64,000 bases of DNA from Ramlibacter sp. WS9 (GCF_003797765.1 NZ_RKMB01000020.1:1-64000); one strand, 5' to 3'; shown: positions 47,242 to 56,501, counted from the stretch's first letter. Made by a program: numbers and translations. The notes: a model not told the origin generated them from the letters alone.

Positions 47242-48369
47242 ATGCTTTTGACCCAAGACCAGGAAATGGTGCGCGACGCAGTGCGCGCCTTCGCCCAGGA
47301 AGAGCTCTGGCCCAACGCCCCGCGCTGGGACAAGGAACATCAGTTCCCGCGCGAAGCGCATGCGGGCCTGGCAGCGCTGGGCGCGTACGGGATCTGCGTG
47401 CCCGAGGAGTTCGGGGGCGCCAACCTCGACTACGTGACGCTCGCCCTGGTGCTGGAAGAGATCGCGGCGGGCGACGGCGGCACCAGCACCGCCATCAGCG
47501 TCACCAACTGCCCGGTCAACGCCATCATGATGCGCTACGGCAATGCGGCACAGAAGAAGAAATGGCTGACGCGGCTGGCACAGGGCGAACTGCTCGGCGT
47601 GTTCTGCCTGACGGAGCCGCACGTGGGCAGCGATGCCTCGGCCTTGAAGACCACCGCGGTGAAAGACGGCGACGGCTACGTGATCAACGGCGTCAAGCAG
47701 TTCATCACCAGCGGCAAGAACGGACACCTCGCAGTGGTCATCGCGGTCACCGACAAGGGCGCGGGCAAGAAGGGCATGAGCGCCTTCCTGGTGCCGACCG
47801 ATACGCCTGGCTACGTGGTCGCGCGGCTGGAAGACAAGATCGGCCAGCATTCCAGCGACACCGCGCAGATCAACTTCGACAACTGCCGCATTCCGGCCGA
47901 GAACCTGATCGGGGCAGAGGGCGAGGGCTACAGGATCGCGCTGTCGGCGCTGGAAGGCGGGCGCATCGGCATTGCCGCGCAGAGCGTGGGCATGGCGCGC
48001 AGCGCTTTCGAAGTGGCGGTGGCGTATGCGAAGGAGCGCCAAAGCTTCGGCACGGCAATCATCAACCACCAGGCGGTGGGCTTTCGTCTGGCCGACTGCG
48101 CGACGCAGATCGAAGCCGCGCGCCAGTTGATCTGGCATGCCGCGAGCCTGCGCGATGCCGGGAGGCCGTGCCTGAAGGAAGCCGCGATGGCCAAGCTGTT
48201 CGCCAGCGAGATGGCCGAGCAGGTCTGCAGTGCCGCGATCCAGACCCTGGGCGGCTACGGCTATGTCAGCGATTTCCCGGTCGAGCGCATCTGGCGCGAC
48301 GTGCGTGTCTGCCAGATCTACGAGGGCACTTCGGACGTGCAGAAGATCATCATCCAGCGGGCGCTCTGA
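47242..48369 (+). CDS. Acyl-CoA dehydrogenase (short/medium-chain type)
   Basis: The 375-residue flavoprotein has FCLTEPHVGSDASA, ALEGGRIGIAAQ and the C-terminal catalytic base E361 in QIYEGTSDVQ, the usual position for short- and medium-chain enzymes (unlike ivd). It begins MLLTQDQEMVRDAVRAFA. The ATG at 47242 has only a weak ribosome site because the dispersed repeat abuts it. It probably acts in beta-oxidation of short-chain or branched acyl-CoA together with the thiolase. Confidence 0.9.
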   Translation: MLLTQDQEMVRDAVRAFAQEELWPNAPRWDKEHQFPREAHAGLAALGAYGICVPEEFGGANLDYVTLALVLEEIAAGDGGTSTAISVTNCPVNAIMMRYGNAAQKKKWLTRLAQGELLGVFCLTEPHVGSDASALKTTAVKDGDGYVINGVKQFITSGKNGHLAVVIAVTDKGAGKKGMSAFLVPTDTPGYVVARLEDKIGQHSSDTAQINFDNCRIPAENLIGAEGEGYRIALSALEGGRIGIAAQSVGMARSAFEVAVAYAKERQSFGTAIINHQAVGFRLADCATQIEAARQLIWHAASLRDAGRPCLKEAAMAKLFASEMAEQVCSAAIQTLGGYGYVSDFPVERIWRDVRVCQIYEGTSDVQKIIIQRAL

Positions 48370-48383
48370 GCATGCTGGCTCCG

Positions 48384-48680
48384 TCAGTTGCCCGGCCAGC
48401 GTGCCGGGTCTCGCCGATGGTGCAGGCAGGCCAACACGGAAACGCGCTGTCCGTTCAGCAATTCGAAATGCAGCGCGTAGGGAAAGCGTCGCAGCAAGAT
48501 TCGGCGAAACCGACCTCGCGCGGCGGGGAAAGCCTCGGGATTGCGTTCCAAATGCTCAGCGGCGGCAGCTATGACTCGCAGGAAATCGCCGCCCAGACCA
48601 TAAGACCGTTGTTCATACCAATCGAAAGCTTCGGCGATTTCGGCCTGGGCCGGGGCTTCAAACGAAACTTCCCAACTCAC
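48384..48680 (-). CDS. RelE/ParE-family toxin
   Basis: The 98-residue protein has the RelE/ParE pattern: an N-terminal helix pair (AEIAEAFDWYEQRSYGLGGDFLRVI), a beta strand with RRFPYALHFEL and a C-terminal HHRRDPARW, typical of ParE-like type II toxins. The start overlaps the upstream antitoxin stop by 4 nt (ATGA). It is convergent with the acyl-CoA dehydrogenase gene with a 14-nt gap. Confidence 0.85.
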   Translation of the reverse strand: MSWEVSFEAPAQAEIAEAFDWYEQRSYGLGGDFLRVIAAAAEHLERNPEAFPAARGRFRRILLRRFPYALHFELLNGQRVSVLACLHHRRDPARWPGN

Positions 48681-48892
48681 AGTCGGACGCCGAGCGACCG
48701 CGCGATTTGCGCCAGGCTCTTGCCTTGGCCAGGGTGTTCATCTCGCCACGCAGCGCGCCGCTCCAGCTCATCGAGGACTTCCACCTTGGGTTCAGCGTCC
48801 ACTTCCGACGCGAACTCGTCCCAAAGGTCTTCCACCAACAGAAGTCGCTCGAACTTGCCGAGATGCTCAACAGGCTGAAGAGTCGCTTTCAT
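48677..48892 (-). CDS. Addiction-module antitoxin (TIGR02574-like)
   Basis: The 71-residue protein matches the short addiction-module component family: LERLLLVEDLWDEFA-type N-terminus (here FERLLLVEDLWDEFASE), then LDELERRAAWRDEHPGQGKS. It precedes the ParE-like toxin and overlaps it by 4 nt, the normal antitoxin-toxin order. The 81 nt upstream (48893-48973) hold no gene and probably the promoter. Confidence 0.8.
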   Translation of the reverse strand: MKATLQPVEHLGKFERLLLVEDLWDEFASEVDAEPKVEVLDELERRAAWRDEHPGQGKSLAQIARSLGVRL

Positions 48893-48973
48893 CGCACAAA
48901 GTCTAGCAGGAACCGGTTTCGACGCACACTCCAGTCCCTGTGACTCAGGCTGAGGCGGCCTGGGGTGTTGGTG

Positions 48974-49459
48974 TCACTGTTGGTAGAAGTAGTAGCAACC
49001 CAGCATGGTGCCGAGTTCGGGCTTCTTCAGCGGCGCCATCAGCATGGCGGTGCGTTGTTTGGCAATCGGGTGTTCGCACGCCAGCATTCCGTCGCCCTTT
49101 TCGCACTTGCCCAATGGATGGCCGACGAGCTTTTCATAGGCCGGCTTCACGTCGTCCGACAGAGCCTTGACCGTCACTGCGAAGCCCAGGCCCATGCCGA
49201 CGCTTTGCGGCGTGATCTCGATCACGGGCTTGCCCAGCCAGGTCATGGGCTGGCGCGGCTTCCAGCTGGGGGAGCGGTCGTCCTGCACGAAGTTGGCCTT
49301 GATGACCTCGGCGAATTTCTCCGCGCGCGCCGGGTCGCTCTTCATGTCCAGCCACGACTCCTGGCACGAGGCCAGGCGAGACAAGGTGTCTTGCGGTTCG
49401 GCGGCATGAACCGCGGTACCGATCACAAGAAGGACGAAGGCAGCGGAATAGGTGTACAT
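48974..49459 (-). CDS. Exported protein of unknown function
   Basis: I do not recognise this 161-residue protein. It has a signal peptide (about 1-19, ending VHA), then a compact domain with cysteines in LASCQESW, KCEKGDGMLACEHP and MLGCYYFYQQ that could form disulfides in the periplasm. The ATG at 49459 follows AGGAG by 7 nt; the open frame upstream is ignored. It lies downstream of the hybrid kinase gene on the same strand, 101 nt away. Confidence 0.7.
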   Translation of the reverse strand: MYTYSAAFVLLVIGTAVHAAEPQDTLSRLASCQESWLDMKSDPARAEKFAEVIKANFVQDDRSPSWKPRQPMTWLGKPVIEITPQSVGMGLGFAVTVKALSDDVKPAYEKLVGHPLGKCEKGDGMLACEHPIAKQRTAMLMAPLKKPELGTMLGCYYFYQQ

Positions 49460-49560
49460 CGATGTGCTCCTGTTGGGGGATCGATGGAGGATGCCCTGCC
49501 CAGGTTTCAATCGGATTGACTGCGAGCCGAGGTCTTGTTTCGTTTGTTGCAGCGTCGTCG

Positions 49561-51519
49561 TTACTTCGGCTTCAGCAACGCCGCCACCCGGGCCAGCAGG
49601 TCGGACTTGGCGAAGGGTTTGTCGAGGCTGCCGCAGCCGGCGTCGGCCAGGAAGCGCTGCGCGCCAGCGCTCAGCGTGTCGCCCGTGACAAACAGCATGC
49701 GCTGGGCCAGTGCGGGCTGGCGTTCCGACACCTCGCGCCACAGCGCGGCGCCGTCCACGTCTGGCATGCGCAGGTCGCTGATGACGGCGTCGAAGCGCCC
49801 TTCGTCCAGCATCTTCAAAGCCACAGCGCCGCTCTCCGCAGTGATGACGTCGTAGCCCGCGCCTTCCAGCATGGCGCGCATCAGGTCGGCGATTTCGGGC
49901 TCGTCGTCAACCACCAGCAGGCGCTGCGCGGCCGGCGCCGGGGCTTCAACGCGCGGTGCCGCGCGCGGCACCGATGGCGGCGCCGGCTGCAGTGGCAGGC
50001 GCAGGCAAAAGCTGGCGCCGATGCGGCCATCGGTCGCAGCGCGGCGGTCTTCCAGCAGCAACTCACCGTCGTGGTCACGCGCCACGCTGCGCGACACGGG
50101 CAAGCCCAGGCCGGTGCCGGCGCCCTCACCCTTGGTGGTGAAGTAGGGGTCGAAGATTCGCTCGCGCATGTCGTCGGGTACGCCGGGGCCGTTGTCGGAC
50201 ACGCGCAGCCACAGCAGCGATGTGGCCTTGTCCACGCCCGTTTCGATGTGGAGTTCGCGCGGCGCGGGCACGCCTTGCAGCGCCTGCTGGGCGTTGACGA
50301 TCAGGTTCAGCACGACCTGGCCCAGGCGGTCAGCGTCGGCGCTGACTTCAGGCAGTTCCGGGGCCAGAGCCAGGCTCAGTTGCACGCCGCTGCTGCGCAG
50401 GCTGTACTGCAGCAAGTCCGCAGCGCCGCGCACCAGGTCGTTCAGCAGCACGGGTGCGCGTTCCGATGGGCGCTGCCGCGCCATGTTCAGGAAGGTGCGC
50501 ACGATGCGGCCGCAGCGCTCGGCTGCGTCGTGGATGCGGCGCACCTCGGCATGCAACGGCGTGCCTTCGGTGCGCTCTTCCAACAGGCTGGCTCGGCCCA
50601 TCACGATCGCCAGCGGGTTGTTCAGCTCGTGCGCCACACCGGCCAGCAGGCTGCCCATGGCGCTGAGCTTCTCGCTCTGGCGCAGGGCGTCGCGCTGGCG
50701 TTCGATGACCTCGGCGGCAAGCACCTTCTCCGACATGTCGTTGATGGACGCCGTGTAGTAAGGCTGGCCGCCCGTCTGCGTCTGCCACAGCACCATCTCG
50801 ATGGGAAACTCGGTGCCGTCGGCGCGCAGCGCGTGCAGTTGCAGGCGCTGGCCCATCAGGCGCGGTTCCTCGCCGCGTGCCATGCGGTCCAAGCCAGCCT
50901 GATGGCCTTGGCGGTGGCGGGGCGGGATGATCACCTCGGACACGGGCCGGCCCAGCGCCTGTGCCCGGCTGAGGCCGAACATGGCCTCGGCTGCGGGGTT
51001 GAACTCCACCACCAGCCCCGCAGCGTCGGTCGTGACGATGGCGGCCAGCGCGTTGTCGACAATGGCGGCCTTGAGTTGTTCGGCGCGCTGCAGCGCCTGT
51101 ACTTGGTCGAGCAGCATTTGTTCTTGCTGCTTCAGGTCGGTGAGGTCGCGAGCGTAGGCGATGACGAGTTCAACCTCGCCACCGCTGCCACGGTAGGGGC
51201 GCAGCGTCTCTTCGGTGAAGCAACGGCCGCGCGTCACGTAGTCGCTCCAGCCTTCCCAGGTGACGGTCTCGCCGGCAAACACGCGCTCGGCGACGGGGGC
51301 CCAGCTGGCCTGGATCTCCGGGCCGCGGACGTCCAACAAAGTGCGGCCCACCAGCTCTTCGGCCTTCAGGCCCAGAAATTCCAGTGCGGCGGCATTGGCG
51401 TAGTGGTAGCGGCCCGGCCGATCCAGGACGCCCACGCGGACGGGAACGCCGTCGAGCACGCGTGTGAGCAGGGGCAGGTCGGCGGCAAGCGCGTCGGACA
51501 GGAAGTTGGGTTCATGCAT
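49561..51519 (-). CDS. Cytosolic hybrid sensor histidine kinase with C-terminal receiver
   Basis: The 652-residue kinase has two PAS-type domains (about 25-135 and 155-270), HisKA with H297 (GVAHELNNPLA), an HATPase with DNGPGVPDD and GTGLGLPVS, and a receiver domain with phospho-accepting D582 (ISDLRMPD). It has no membrane helix. It is a close paralogue of the kinase encoded just upstream; the two genes overlap by 8 nt. It probably signals to the OmpR-type regulator at the head of the operon. Confidence 0.9.
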   Translation of the reverse strand: MHEPNFLSDALAADLPLLTRVLDGVPVRVGVLDRPGRYHYANAAALEFLGLKAEELVGRTLLDVRGPEIQASWAPVAERVFAGETVTWEGWSDYVTRGRCFTEETLRPYRGSGGEVELVIAYARDLTDLKQQEQMLLDQVQALQRAEQLKAAIVDNALAAIVTTDAAGLVVEFNPAAEAMFGLSRAQALGRPVSEVIIPPRHRQGHQAGLDRMARGEEPRLMGQRLQLHALRADGTEFPIEMVLWQTQTGGQPYYTASINDMSEKVLAAEVIERQRDALRQSEKLSAMGSLLAGVAHELNNPLAIVMGRASLLEERTEGTPLHAEVRRIHDAAERCGRIVRTFLNMARQRPSERAPVLLNDLVRGAADLLQYSLRSSGVQLSLALAPELPEVSADADRLGQVVLNLIVNAQQALQGVPAPRELHIETGVDKATSLLWLRVSDNGPGVPDDMRERIFDPYFTTKGEGAGTGLGLPVSRSVARDHDGELLLEDRRAATDGRIGASFCLRLPLQPAPPSVPRAAPRVEAPAPAAQRLLVVDDEPEIADLMRAMLEGAGYDVITAESGAVALKMLDEGRFDAVISDLRMPDVDGAALWREVSERQPALAQRMLFVTGDTLSAGAQRFLADAGCGSLDKPFAKSDLLARVAALLKPK

Positions 51520-53362
51520 GGGCTGGCGGCACCTGGTTGACTTGCAGCAATTGCGCCAGCCTGGACAGCAGGTCGGTGCGTGAGAAGGGTTTGTCCAGGC
51601 GCGGGCAGCCGGTTTCGTCCAGGAACTGGCGCGCGCCGGGGCTCAAGGTGTCGCCGGTGACGAACAGCATGCGCGTGGCCAGGGCCGGGTGCTGCTCGCG
51701 CACGGCGCGCTGCAGCGCTGCGCCGTCCATGTCGGGCATGCGCAAGTCGCTGACGATGGCCTGGAAACTGGCGGTCGCCAGCATCTCCAGCGCCACTGCA
51801 CCGCTGTCGGCACTGGCTACCTCGTAGCCCGCGCCCTCGAGCATGTTGCGAATCAGATCGGCTATCTCGGGCTCGTCGTCGACCACCAGCACGCGGCCGA
51901 CGGCCTGCGACGAGGCTGGGCCCGGGTCGGCCTGCAGGGTCACATCCGGCGCTGCGGGCACTTGCAGCGGCAGACTCAGCTTGAAGCTGGCTCCGGCGCC
52001 GGACTGCCCCGCGCCAACCAAGGCCAGTTCGCCACCGTGATCGCGCACGATGCCGCGCGACACCGACAGCCCCAGCCCGGTGCCCATCCCGTCCCCCTTG
52101 GTCGTAAAGAAGGGATCGAAGATCTTGTCGCGCACAGCCTCGGGCACGCCGGGGCCGCTGTCAGTCAACTTCAGCCACACACCACCCGGCGCCTGGCCAC
52201 TGGTGATGGTGATGCGCCGCAAGCCGGCATGTGCCGCCAGCGCCTGTTGGGCGTTGACAAGCAGATTCAGCACCACCTGGCCGATTTGATCGCCGTCGGC
52301 ATTGACCTCAGGCAGGGTCTCGTCAAGCCGCAGTTCCAGATCGATGGCGTGGCTGCGCAGGGTGTAGCCCAGCATGTCCGCGGCTGCGCGCACCAGATCG
52401 TTCAGCTGCACGCTGCCGCGCTGTGCCGGCCGGCTGCGCGCCATGTTCAGGAACGTTCGCACGATGCGGCCGCAGCGCTCGGCCGCGTCACGGATGCGCG
52501 TGGCGTCGGCCTGCAGCGGCGTGCCTTCGGTCTTTTCTTCCAGCAGGCTGGCGCGGCCCATCACGATGGCAAGCGGGTTGTTCAGCTCGTGCGCCACACC
52601 GGCCAGCAGGCTGCCCATGGCGGTGAGCTTTTCGCTCTGGCGCAGGGCGTCGCGCTGGCGTTCGATGATTTCGGCAGCGGCGCGGACATCGGTGAGATCC
52701 GCGACGGACGCGGTGAAAAACACCGTGCCATCCACGCGGGTCATCCACATCACCACCTCGACCGGCAGTTCGCTCCCGTCGGCGCGCCGCACCGCCCGCG
52801 GCAGCCTGCGGCCCATCAGGCCGGCGCGGTCGCCGTCGCCCATCTGCCGCAAGCCCCAGGCAAAACGTTCCTGGAAGCGTTCAGGGATCAACAGTTCGAC
52901 CATGGTCTTGCCCAGGGCATGCTCTCGCGAATAGCCGGTCAAGGCTTCTGCGGCAGGGTTGAACTCCACAACTCTGCCGTTTTCGTCGGCCACCATCAAG
53001 GCGGCCTGGGCGTGGTCGACGATGGCCGACTTCAGCGCCTCGGCACGCTGTTCCCGCTGCGCGCTGATGCGCAATTGTGCGAAGGTGCTCATCACCAGCT
53101 GCACCCAGGCCGTCCGGGTCAAGGTCCACACGGCCAGCAAGCCGAGCGCAATCAGCCCGAACGGCAGCACCTGGGGCACCAGGGCCAGTAGCAGTTCGCC
53201 GCGTGGCGCTGCCGGCACCTGCCGCCACTGCGCCCAGGCCTGCCAGGCGGCCAGCAGCAGCACCAGGCAAAGTAACGGCAAGAAAGTCAACCGAAGCCAG
53301 CGGCGCCCTCGCCGCAGCAGCTCCTGCGCCGACGTCTGCATGTCGTTGCTCGCTTCGACCAT
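51512..53362 (-). CDS. Membrane hybrid sensor histidine kinase with C-terminal receiver
   Basis: The 616-residue kinase has two membrane helices (about 27-45 and 60-82 from the ATG at 53362), one PAS domain (about 105-225), HisKA H258 (GVAHELNNPLA), an HATPase with DSGPGVPEA and GTGLGLSVS, and a receiver with D540. Its catalytic core is nearly the same as that of the downstream kinase. It lies 17 nt after the response regulator. A TTG at 53377 or ATG at 53341 are alternative starts. Confidence 0.88.
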   Translation of the reverse strand: MVEASNDMQTSAQELLRRGRRWLRLTFLPLLCLVLLLAAWQAWAQWRQVPAAPRGELLLALVPQVLPFGLIALGLLAVWTLTRTAWVQLVMSTFAQLRISAQREQRAEALKSAIVDHAQAALMVADENGRVVEFNPAAEALTGYSREHALGKTMVELLIPERFQERFAWGLRQMGDGDRAGLMGRRLPRAVRRADGSELPVEVVMWMTRVDGTVFFTASVADLTDVRAAAEIIERQRDALRQSEKLTAMGSLLAGVAHELNNPLAIVMGRASLLEEKTEGTPLQADATRIRDAAERCGRIVRTFLNMARSRPAQRGSVQLNDLVRAAADMLGYTLRSHAIDLELRLDETLPEVNADGDQIGQVVLNLLVNAQQALAAHAGLRRITITSGQAPGGVWLKLTDSGPGVPEAVRDKIFDPFFTTKGDGMGTGLGLSVSRGIVRDHGGELALVGAGQSGAGASFKLSLPLQVPAAPDVTLQADPGPASSQAVGRVLVVDDEPEIADLIRNMLEGAGYEVASADSGAVALEMLATASFQAIVSDLRMPDMDGAALQRAVREQHPALATRMLFVTGDTLSPGARQFLDETGCPRLDKPFSRTDLLSRLAQLLQVNQVPPAHA

Positions 53363-53379
53363 CGGCAGCTTGCCCAAGC

Positions 53380-54243
53380 TCAGGCCCGAGGCACGAAGAC
53401 GTAGCCGACGTTGCGCACCGTCTTCAGCACTTCGGGCTTGTCGGGGTTGCTTTCGATCTTGCGGCGCAGGCGCATCATGCGCAGGTCGATGCTGCGGTCG
53501 AACACGTCCCAGCCGCGGTTGTGGGCCTGTTCCATGATCTGGTTGCGGTTCAACGGCCGGTTGGGGTGGCGGGCGAACAGTGCCAGCAGGTCGAATTCGG
53601 CGGCCGTGATCTCGATCTCGCTGCCGTCAGGGGCGTAGAGCTTGCGCTGGTCCACGTCGAGCAGGCGGTCGCCGAAGCGAACCTCGCGCCTGGCGTCCGC
53701 GGCTGGCTGCGCGGCCGTCGGGGTGGCCGTGGCATTCACGGGGAAGGCAGCCGGCACGGCGGGCGCCGCCTGGCTGCGCCGCAGCACCGCGCGCACGCGG
53801 GCCAGCAGTTCACGCAGTTCGAAAGGCTTGGGGAGGTAATCGTCGGCGCCCATCTCCAGGCCCACGATGCGGTCGATGGCTTCGCCGGCCGTGGTCAGCA
53901 TCACGATGGCCACCTCGGGATGGGCTTCGCGCAGCCATCGTGCAAGGGCCAGTCCATTTTCGCCGGGCATGTTCACGTCCAGCAGGGCCAGTTGCGGACG
54001 CGTCTGGGCCAGCAGCTCCCGGGCATGGGCCGCATGGTCAGCCGTCCGCACTGAAAAGCCGTGCCGGGTGAAGTACTCGGCCAGCAGGCCGCGGAGTTCG
54101 GGTTCGTCGTCCACCACCAGCAGGCTGGGGGCGTCGGTCGTCGGGGCCGCGGGCAAGGTGCTCATGCTCAATTCAGGGCGAGAGTGCGATGGGGCGATGG
54201 TAGCCGACGGCATGTCGACGCTTGCGATCGGTTCTTCTTGCAT
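53380..54243 (-). CDS. OmpR/PhoB-type response regulator, head of the kinase operon
   Basis: The 287-residue regulator has an N-terminal extension (about 1-38), a receiver with D89 (LLDVNMPG) and K in LPKPF, a Pro/Ala-rich linker, and an OmpR winged helix ending TVRNVGYVFVPRA. GGAG lies 8 nt before the ATG at 54243. The gene is divergent from the RTX gene and first in an operon with two hybrid kinases. It probably controls the RTX gene and itself (inference). Confidence 0.9.
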   Translation of the reverse strand: MQEEPIASVDMPSATIAPSHSRPELSMSTLPAAPTTDAPSLLVVDDEPELRGLLAEYFTRHGFSVRTADHAAHARELLAQTRPQLALLDVNMPGENGLALARWLREAHPEVAIVMLTTAGEAIDRIVGLEMGADDYLPKPFELRELLARVRAVLRRSQAAPAVPAAFPVNATATPTAAQPAADARREVRFGDRLLDVDQRKLYAPDGSEIEITAAEFDLLALFARHPNRPLNRNQIMEQAHNRGWDVFDRSIDLRMMRLRRKIESNPDKPEVLKTVRNVGYVFVPRA

Positions 54244-54529
54244 GGTTGTGTCTCCGGCACAAGGCAGTGAGGGGCTGCGATGCCTTCAGTGTGGGAAGCG
54301 CGTGTTTCAACGGCGCTTCAAAATGCCCGGCCGCCAGCCAGCTTCGTTTCGATTGTTTCAGCCCGGCCCAGCGACCGTGAACTATGGCGCGGAGCTTCGA
54401 GCCTCATGCAGAACCAATGAAACCCGGCGCGAAGCGGGGTTGAAACACGAGCCCCAGATGATTCATCCATCCCCAGCGGACACAGCACAAGGTTGTCTTG
54501 ATGCACCGGCGGGTCAAGGAGAAACCAAC
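54244..54529. other. Divergent promoter region between response regulator and RTX genes
   Basis: This 286-nt gap has no gene. It contains repeated TTTCA boxes: GTTTCA (54304-54309) and GCTTCA (54315-54320) with an 11-nt period, GTTTCG (54346-54351) and GTTTCA (54355-54360) with a 9-nt period, and inverted TGAAAC at 54418-54423 and 54441-54446. GTGTTTCAAC (54302-54311) and GTTGAAACAC (54439-54448) form a perfect 10-bp long-range inverted repeat. Confidence 0.55.
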
Positions 54530-56449
54530 ATGGCCAAGTACACCGGCAACGACTTCAACAACACCATCAACGGCACCAGCTCCAGCGACGTTATCAACGG
54601 CATGGGTGGCGCCGACTCGTTGTATGGCCTGGGCAGCCGCGACTGGATCTACGGCGGCGCTGGCAACGACCTGATCCGGGGCGGCGACGCCCAGGACTTT
54701 CTGTACGGCCAGGAAGGCAGCGACCAGATCTACGGCGACTTGGGCGACGACTTCCTGTACGGCGACGGCGGCAACGACAGCCTGTTCGGCAAGGAAGGCA
54801 ACGACGGTCTCTATAGCGGTGACGGTGACGACCACGCGGTGGGCGGCGATGGCGACGACTACGTGTATGGCGACGCCGGCAACGACCACCTGGAAGGAAA
54901 CGACGGCCACGACAAGCTGATCGGCGGCGCCGGCAACGACGACCTGGAGGGCGGCTATGGCGACGACCGGCTCGAAGGCGGCGAGGGCGACGACACCCTG
55001 CACGCCGGCGGTGGAAATAACGTGCTGCTGGGCGGCGCCGGCAACGACAACCTGAGCACCGGAGGTTCTGGCGCCTGGCTGGGAGCCACCAGCATGTACG
55101 GCGGCACCGGCAACGACAGCTACTACATCACCCGAGTCTCCTCTTCGACCGTGGTGGATGACGTCGTGCCCCAGGTGATCGAGTATGGCGATCAAGGTAT
55201 CGACAACATCACGCTCGACTCGTCGTTCTTCAACGAAATGTGGAGCTACAAGATGCCGGAGAACGTGGAGAACCTGAGAGTCAATCGCCACGATGAGGCC
55301 CATCTTTGGACCACCCCCCACCAGACCGCGCGGATCGTGGGCAATGGCATGGACAACCTGATCACCGGCACCAATGAAGGCGATGTACTCGAGGGTGGCA
55401 ACGGCAACGACCAGTTGATGTCGCGCCTGGCCCAAAACGCCGGCGTCGCCGCCGCACCCGGATACGCCAACGAGCAAGACGTGATGAGCGGCGGGAACGG
55501 GAACGACAAACTGATCGAGATCCAGGGTGACAGGGTCCAAAAGATGGAGGGCGGTGCCGGCAACGATCTGTTCATCTTCAGCGATCGGGGATACGCTGGG
55601 ACCGACAAGGCGCAGTTCGCAGGCTGGGCTGCCTGGGAGTCGGCGGGCCAAGGGTGGGACACCGTTCAAAGCGCGACCGCCAGCACCTTCCTCGCAAGCG
55701 GTGTCGACGAACTGAAGTTTACCGGCACCGCCCTGAACACCCACCTGTGGGGCAACGAGCTGAACAACGTCGTCACCGGCGGCGCCAATTCGAACGACGA
55801 GATCCGCGGATATGCGGGCGACGACGTGCTGGACGGCGGCGTCGGTGAAGGCAATGACGTGATCGACGGCGGCATCGGCAATGACTTGCTGCGGGGCCAC
55901 GGTGGCAATGACCAGCTGTTTGGCGGGTCCGGTCAAGACTTCCTTTTCGCTGGCACCGGCAGTGACCTGCTGTACGGCGGCGCCGGCAATGACGAACTGC
56001 AAGGCGAAGAAGGCATGGACCATCTGGAGGGTGGCGACGGCAATGACTGGCTGCTCGGCGGCGCGGGTGTCGACTGGCTGGTCGGCGGGAAGGGTTGGGA
56101 CAACATGACGGGTGGCGCAGGCAACGACAACTTCGTCTTCAACACTGTGCTCGATTCGTACCGCCAGACCGACGGCACCACCGGCATTGACACCATCACC
56201 GACTTCCAGTCGGGCGACAAAATCGACCTGAGGTCCATCGATGCCAAAATCAACGTCGCCGGCGACCAGGCCTTCTTCTTCCGCGGCCTCCTCGGCCACA
56301 GCACTGGCACGACCCCGGGCGAGCTGGTGGTGAGCTACGAAGGCGGCAACACCTGGGTGCGCGGCGACGTCAACGGCGACCACGTTGCCGAGCTGGAGTT
56401 GATGCTGACGGGCACCATCGCCCTCACCGGCAACGACTTCCTGCTGTGA
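54530..56449 (+). CDS. RTX calcium-binding repeat protein, probably type I secreted
   Basis: The 639-residue protein is made largely of nonapeptide RTX repeats of the GGxGND type, in two blocks (about residues 20-190 and 390-530) separated by a repeat-poor domain (about 190-390). The C-terminal part (FNTVLDS, DTITDFQSGDKIDLRSIDA) is the serralysin-type end that acts as a type I secretion signal. There is no N-terminal signal and no catalytic motif that I recognise. ABC exporter genes are not in the window. AAGGAG lies 8 nt before the ATG. The divergent two-component operon probably regulates it. Confidence 0.9.
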   Translation: MAKYTGNDFNNTINGTSSSDVINGMGGADSLYGLGSRDWIYGGAGNDLIRGGDAQDFLYGQEGSDQIYGDLGDDFLYGDGGNDSLFGKEGNDGLYSGDGDDHAVGGDGDDYVYGDAGNDHLEGNDGHDKLIGGAGNDDLEGGYGDDRLEGGEGDDTLHAGGGNNVLLGGAGNDNLSTGGSGAWLGATSMYGGTGNDSYYITRVSSSTVVDDVVPQVIEYGDQGIDNITLDSSFFNEMWSYKMPENVENLRVNRHDEAHLWTTPHQTARIVGNGMDNLITGTNEGDVLEGGNGNDQLMSRLAQNAGVAAAPGYANEQDVMSGGNGNDKLIEIQGDRVQKMEGGAGNDLFIFSDRGYAGTDKAQFAGWAAWESAGQGWDTVQSATASTFLASGVDELKFTGTALNTHLWGNELNNVVTGGANSNDEIRGYAGDDVLDGGVGEGNDVIDGGIGNDLLRGHGGNDQLFGGSGQDFLFAGTGSDLLYGGAGNDELQGEEGMDHLEGGDGNDWLLGGAGVDWLVGGKGWDNMTGGAGNDNFVFNTVLDSYRQTDGTTGIDTITDFQSGDKIDLRSIDAKINVAGDQAFFFRGLLGHSTGTTPGELVVSYEGGNTWVRGDVNGDHVAELELMLTGTIALTGNDFLL

Positions 56450-56454
56450 CCCAC

Positions 56455-56501
56455 GGCAAGCGGGCAGTGCAGCCCTGGCTGCACTGCCCGCTTGCCCTTT
56501 T
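56455..56501 (+). terminator. Strong terminator of the RTX gene
   Basis: GGCAAGCGGGCAGTGCAG pairs perfectly with CTGCACTGCCCGCTTGCC (18-bp stem, 6-nt loop), followed by CTTTT. It separates the RTX gene from the retron-like cassette. Confidence 0.93.

Noticed and set aside
54600-55060. Dense direct repeats that look array-like
   Set aside because: They are codon-level repeats encoding RTX nonapeptides, with variable bases and no spacer structure, so not a CRISPR array.
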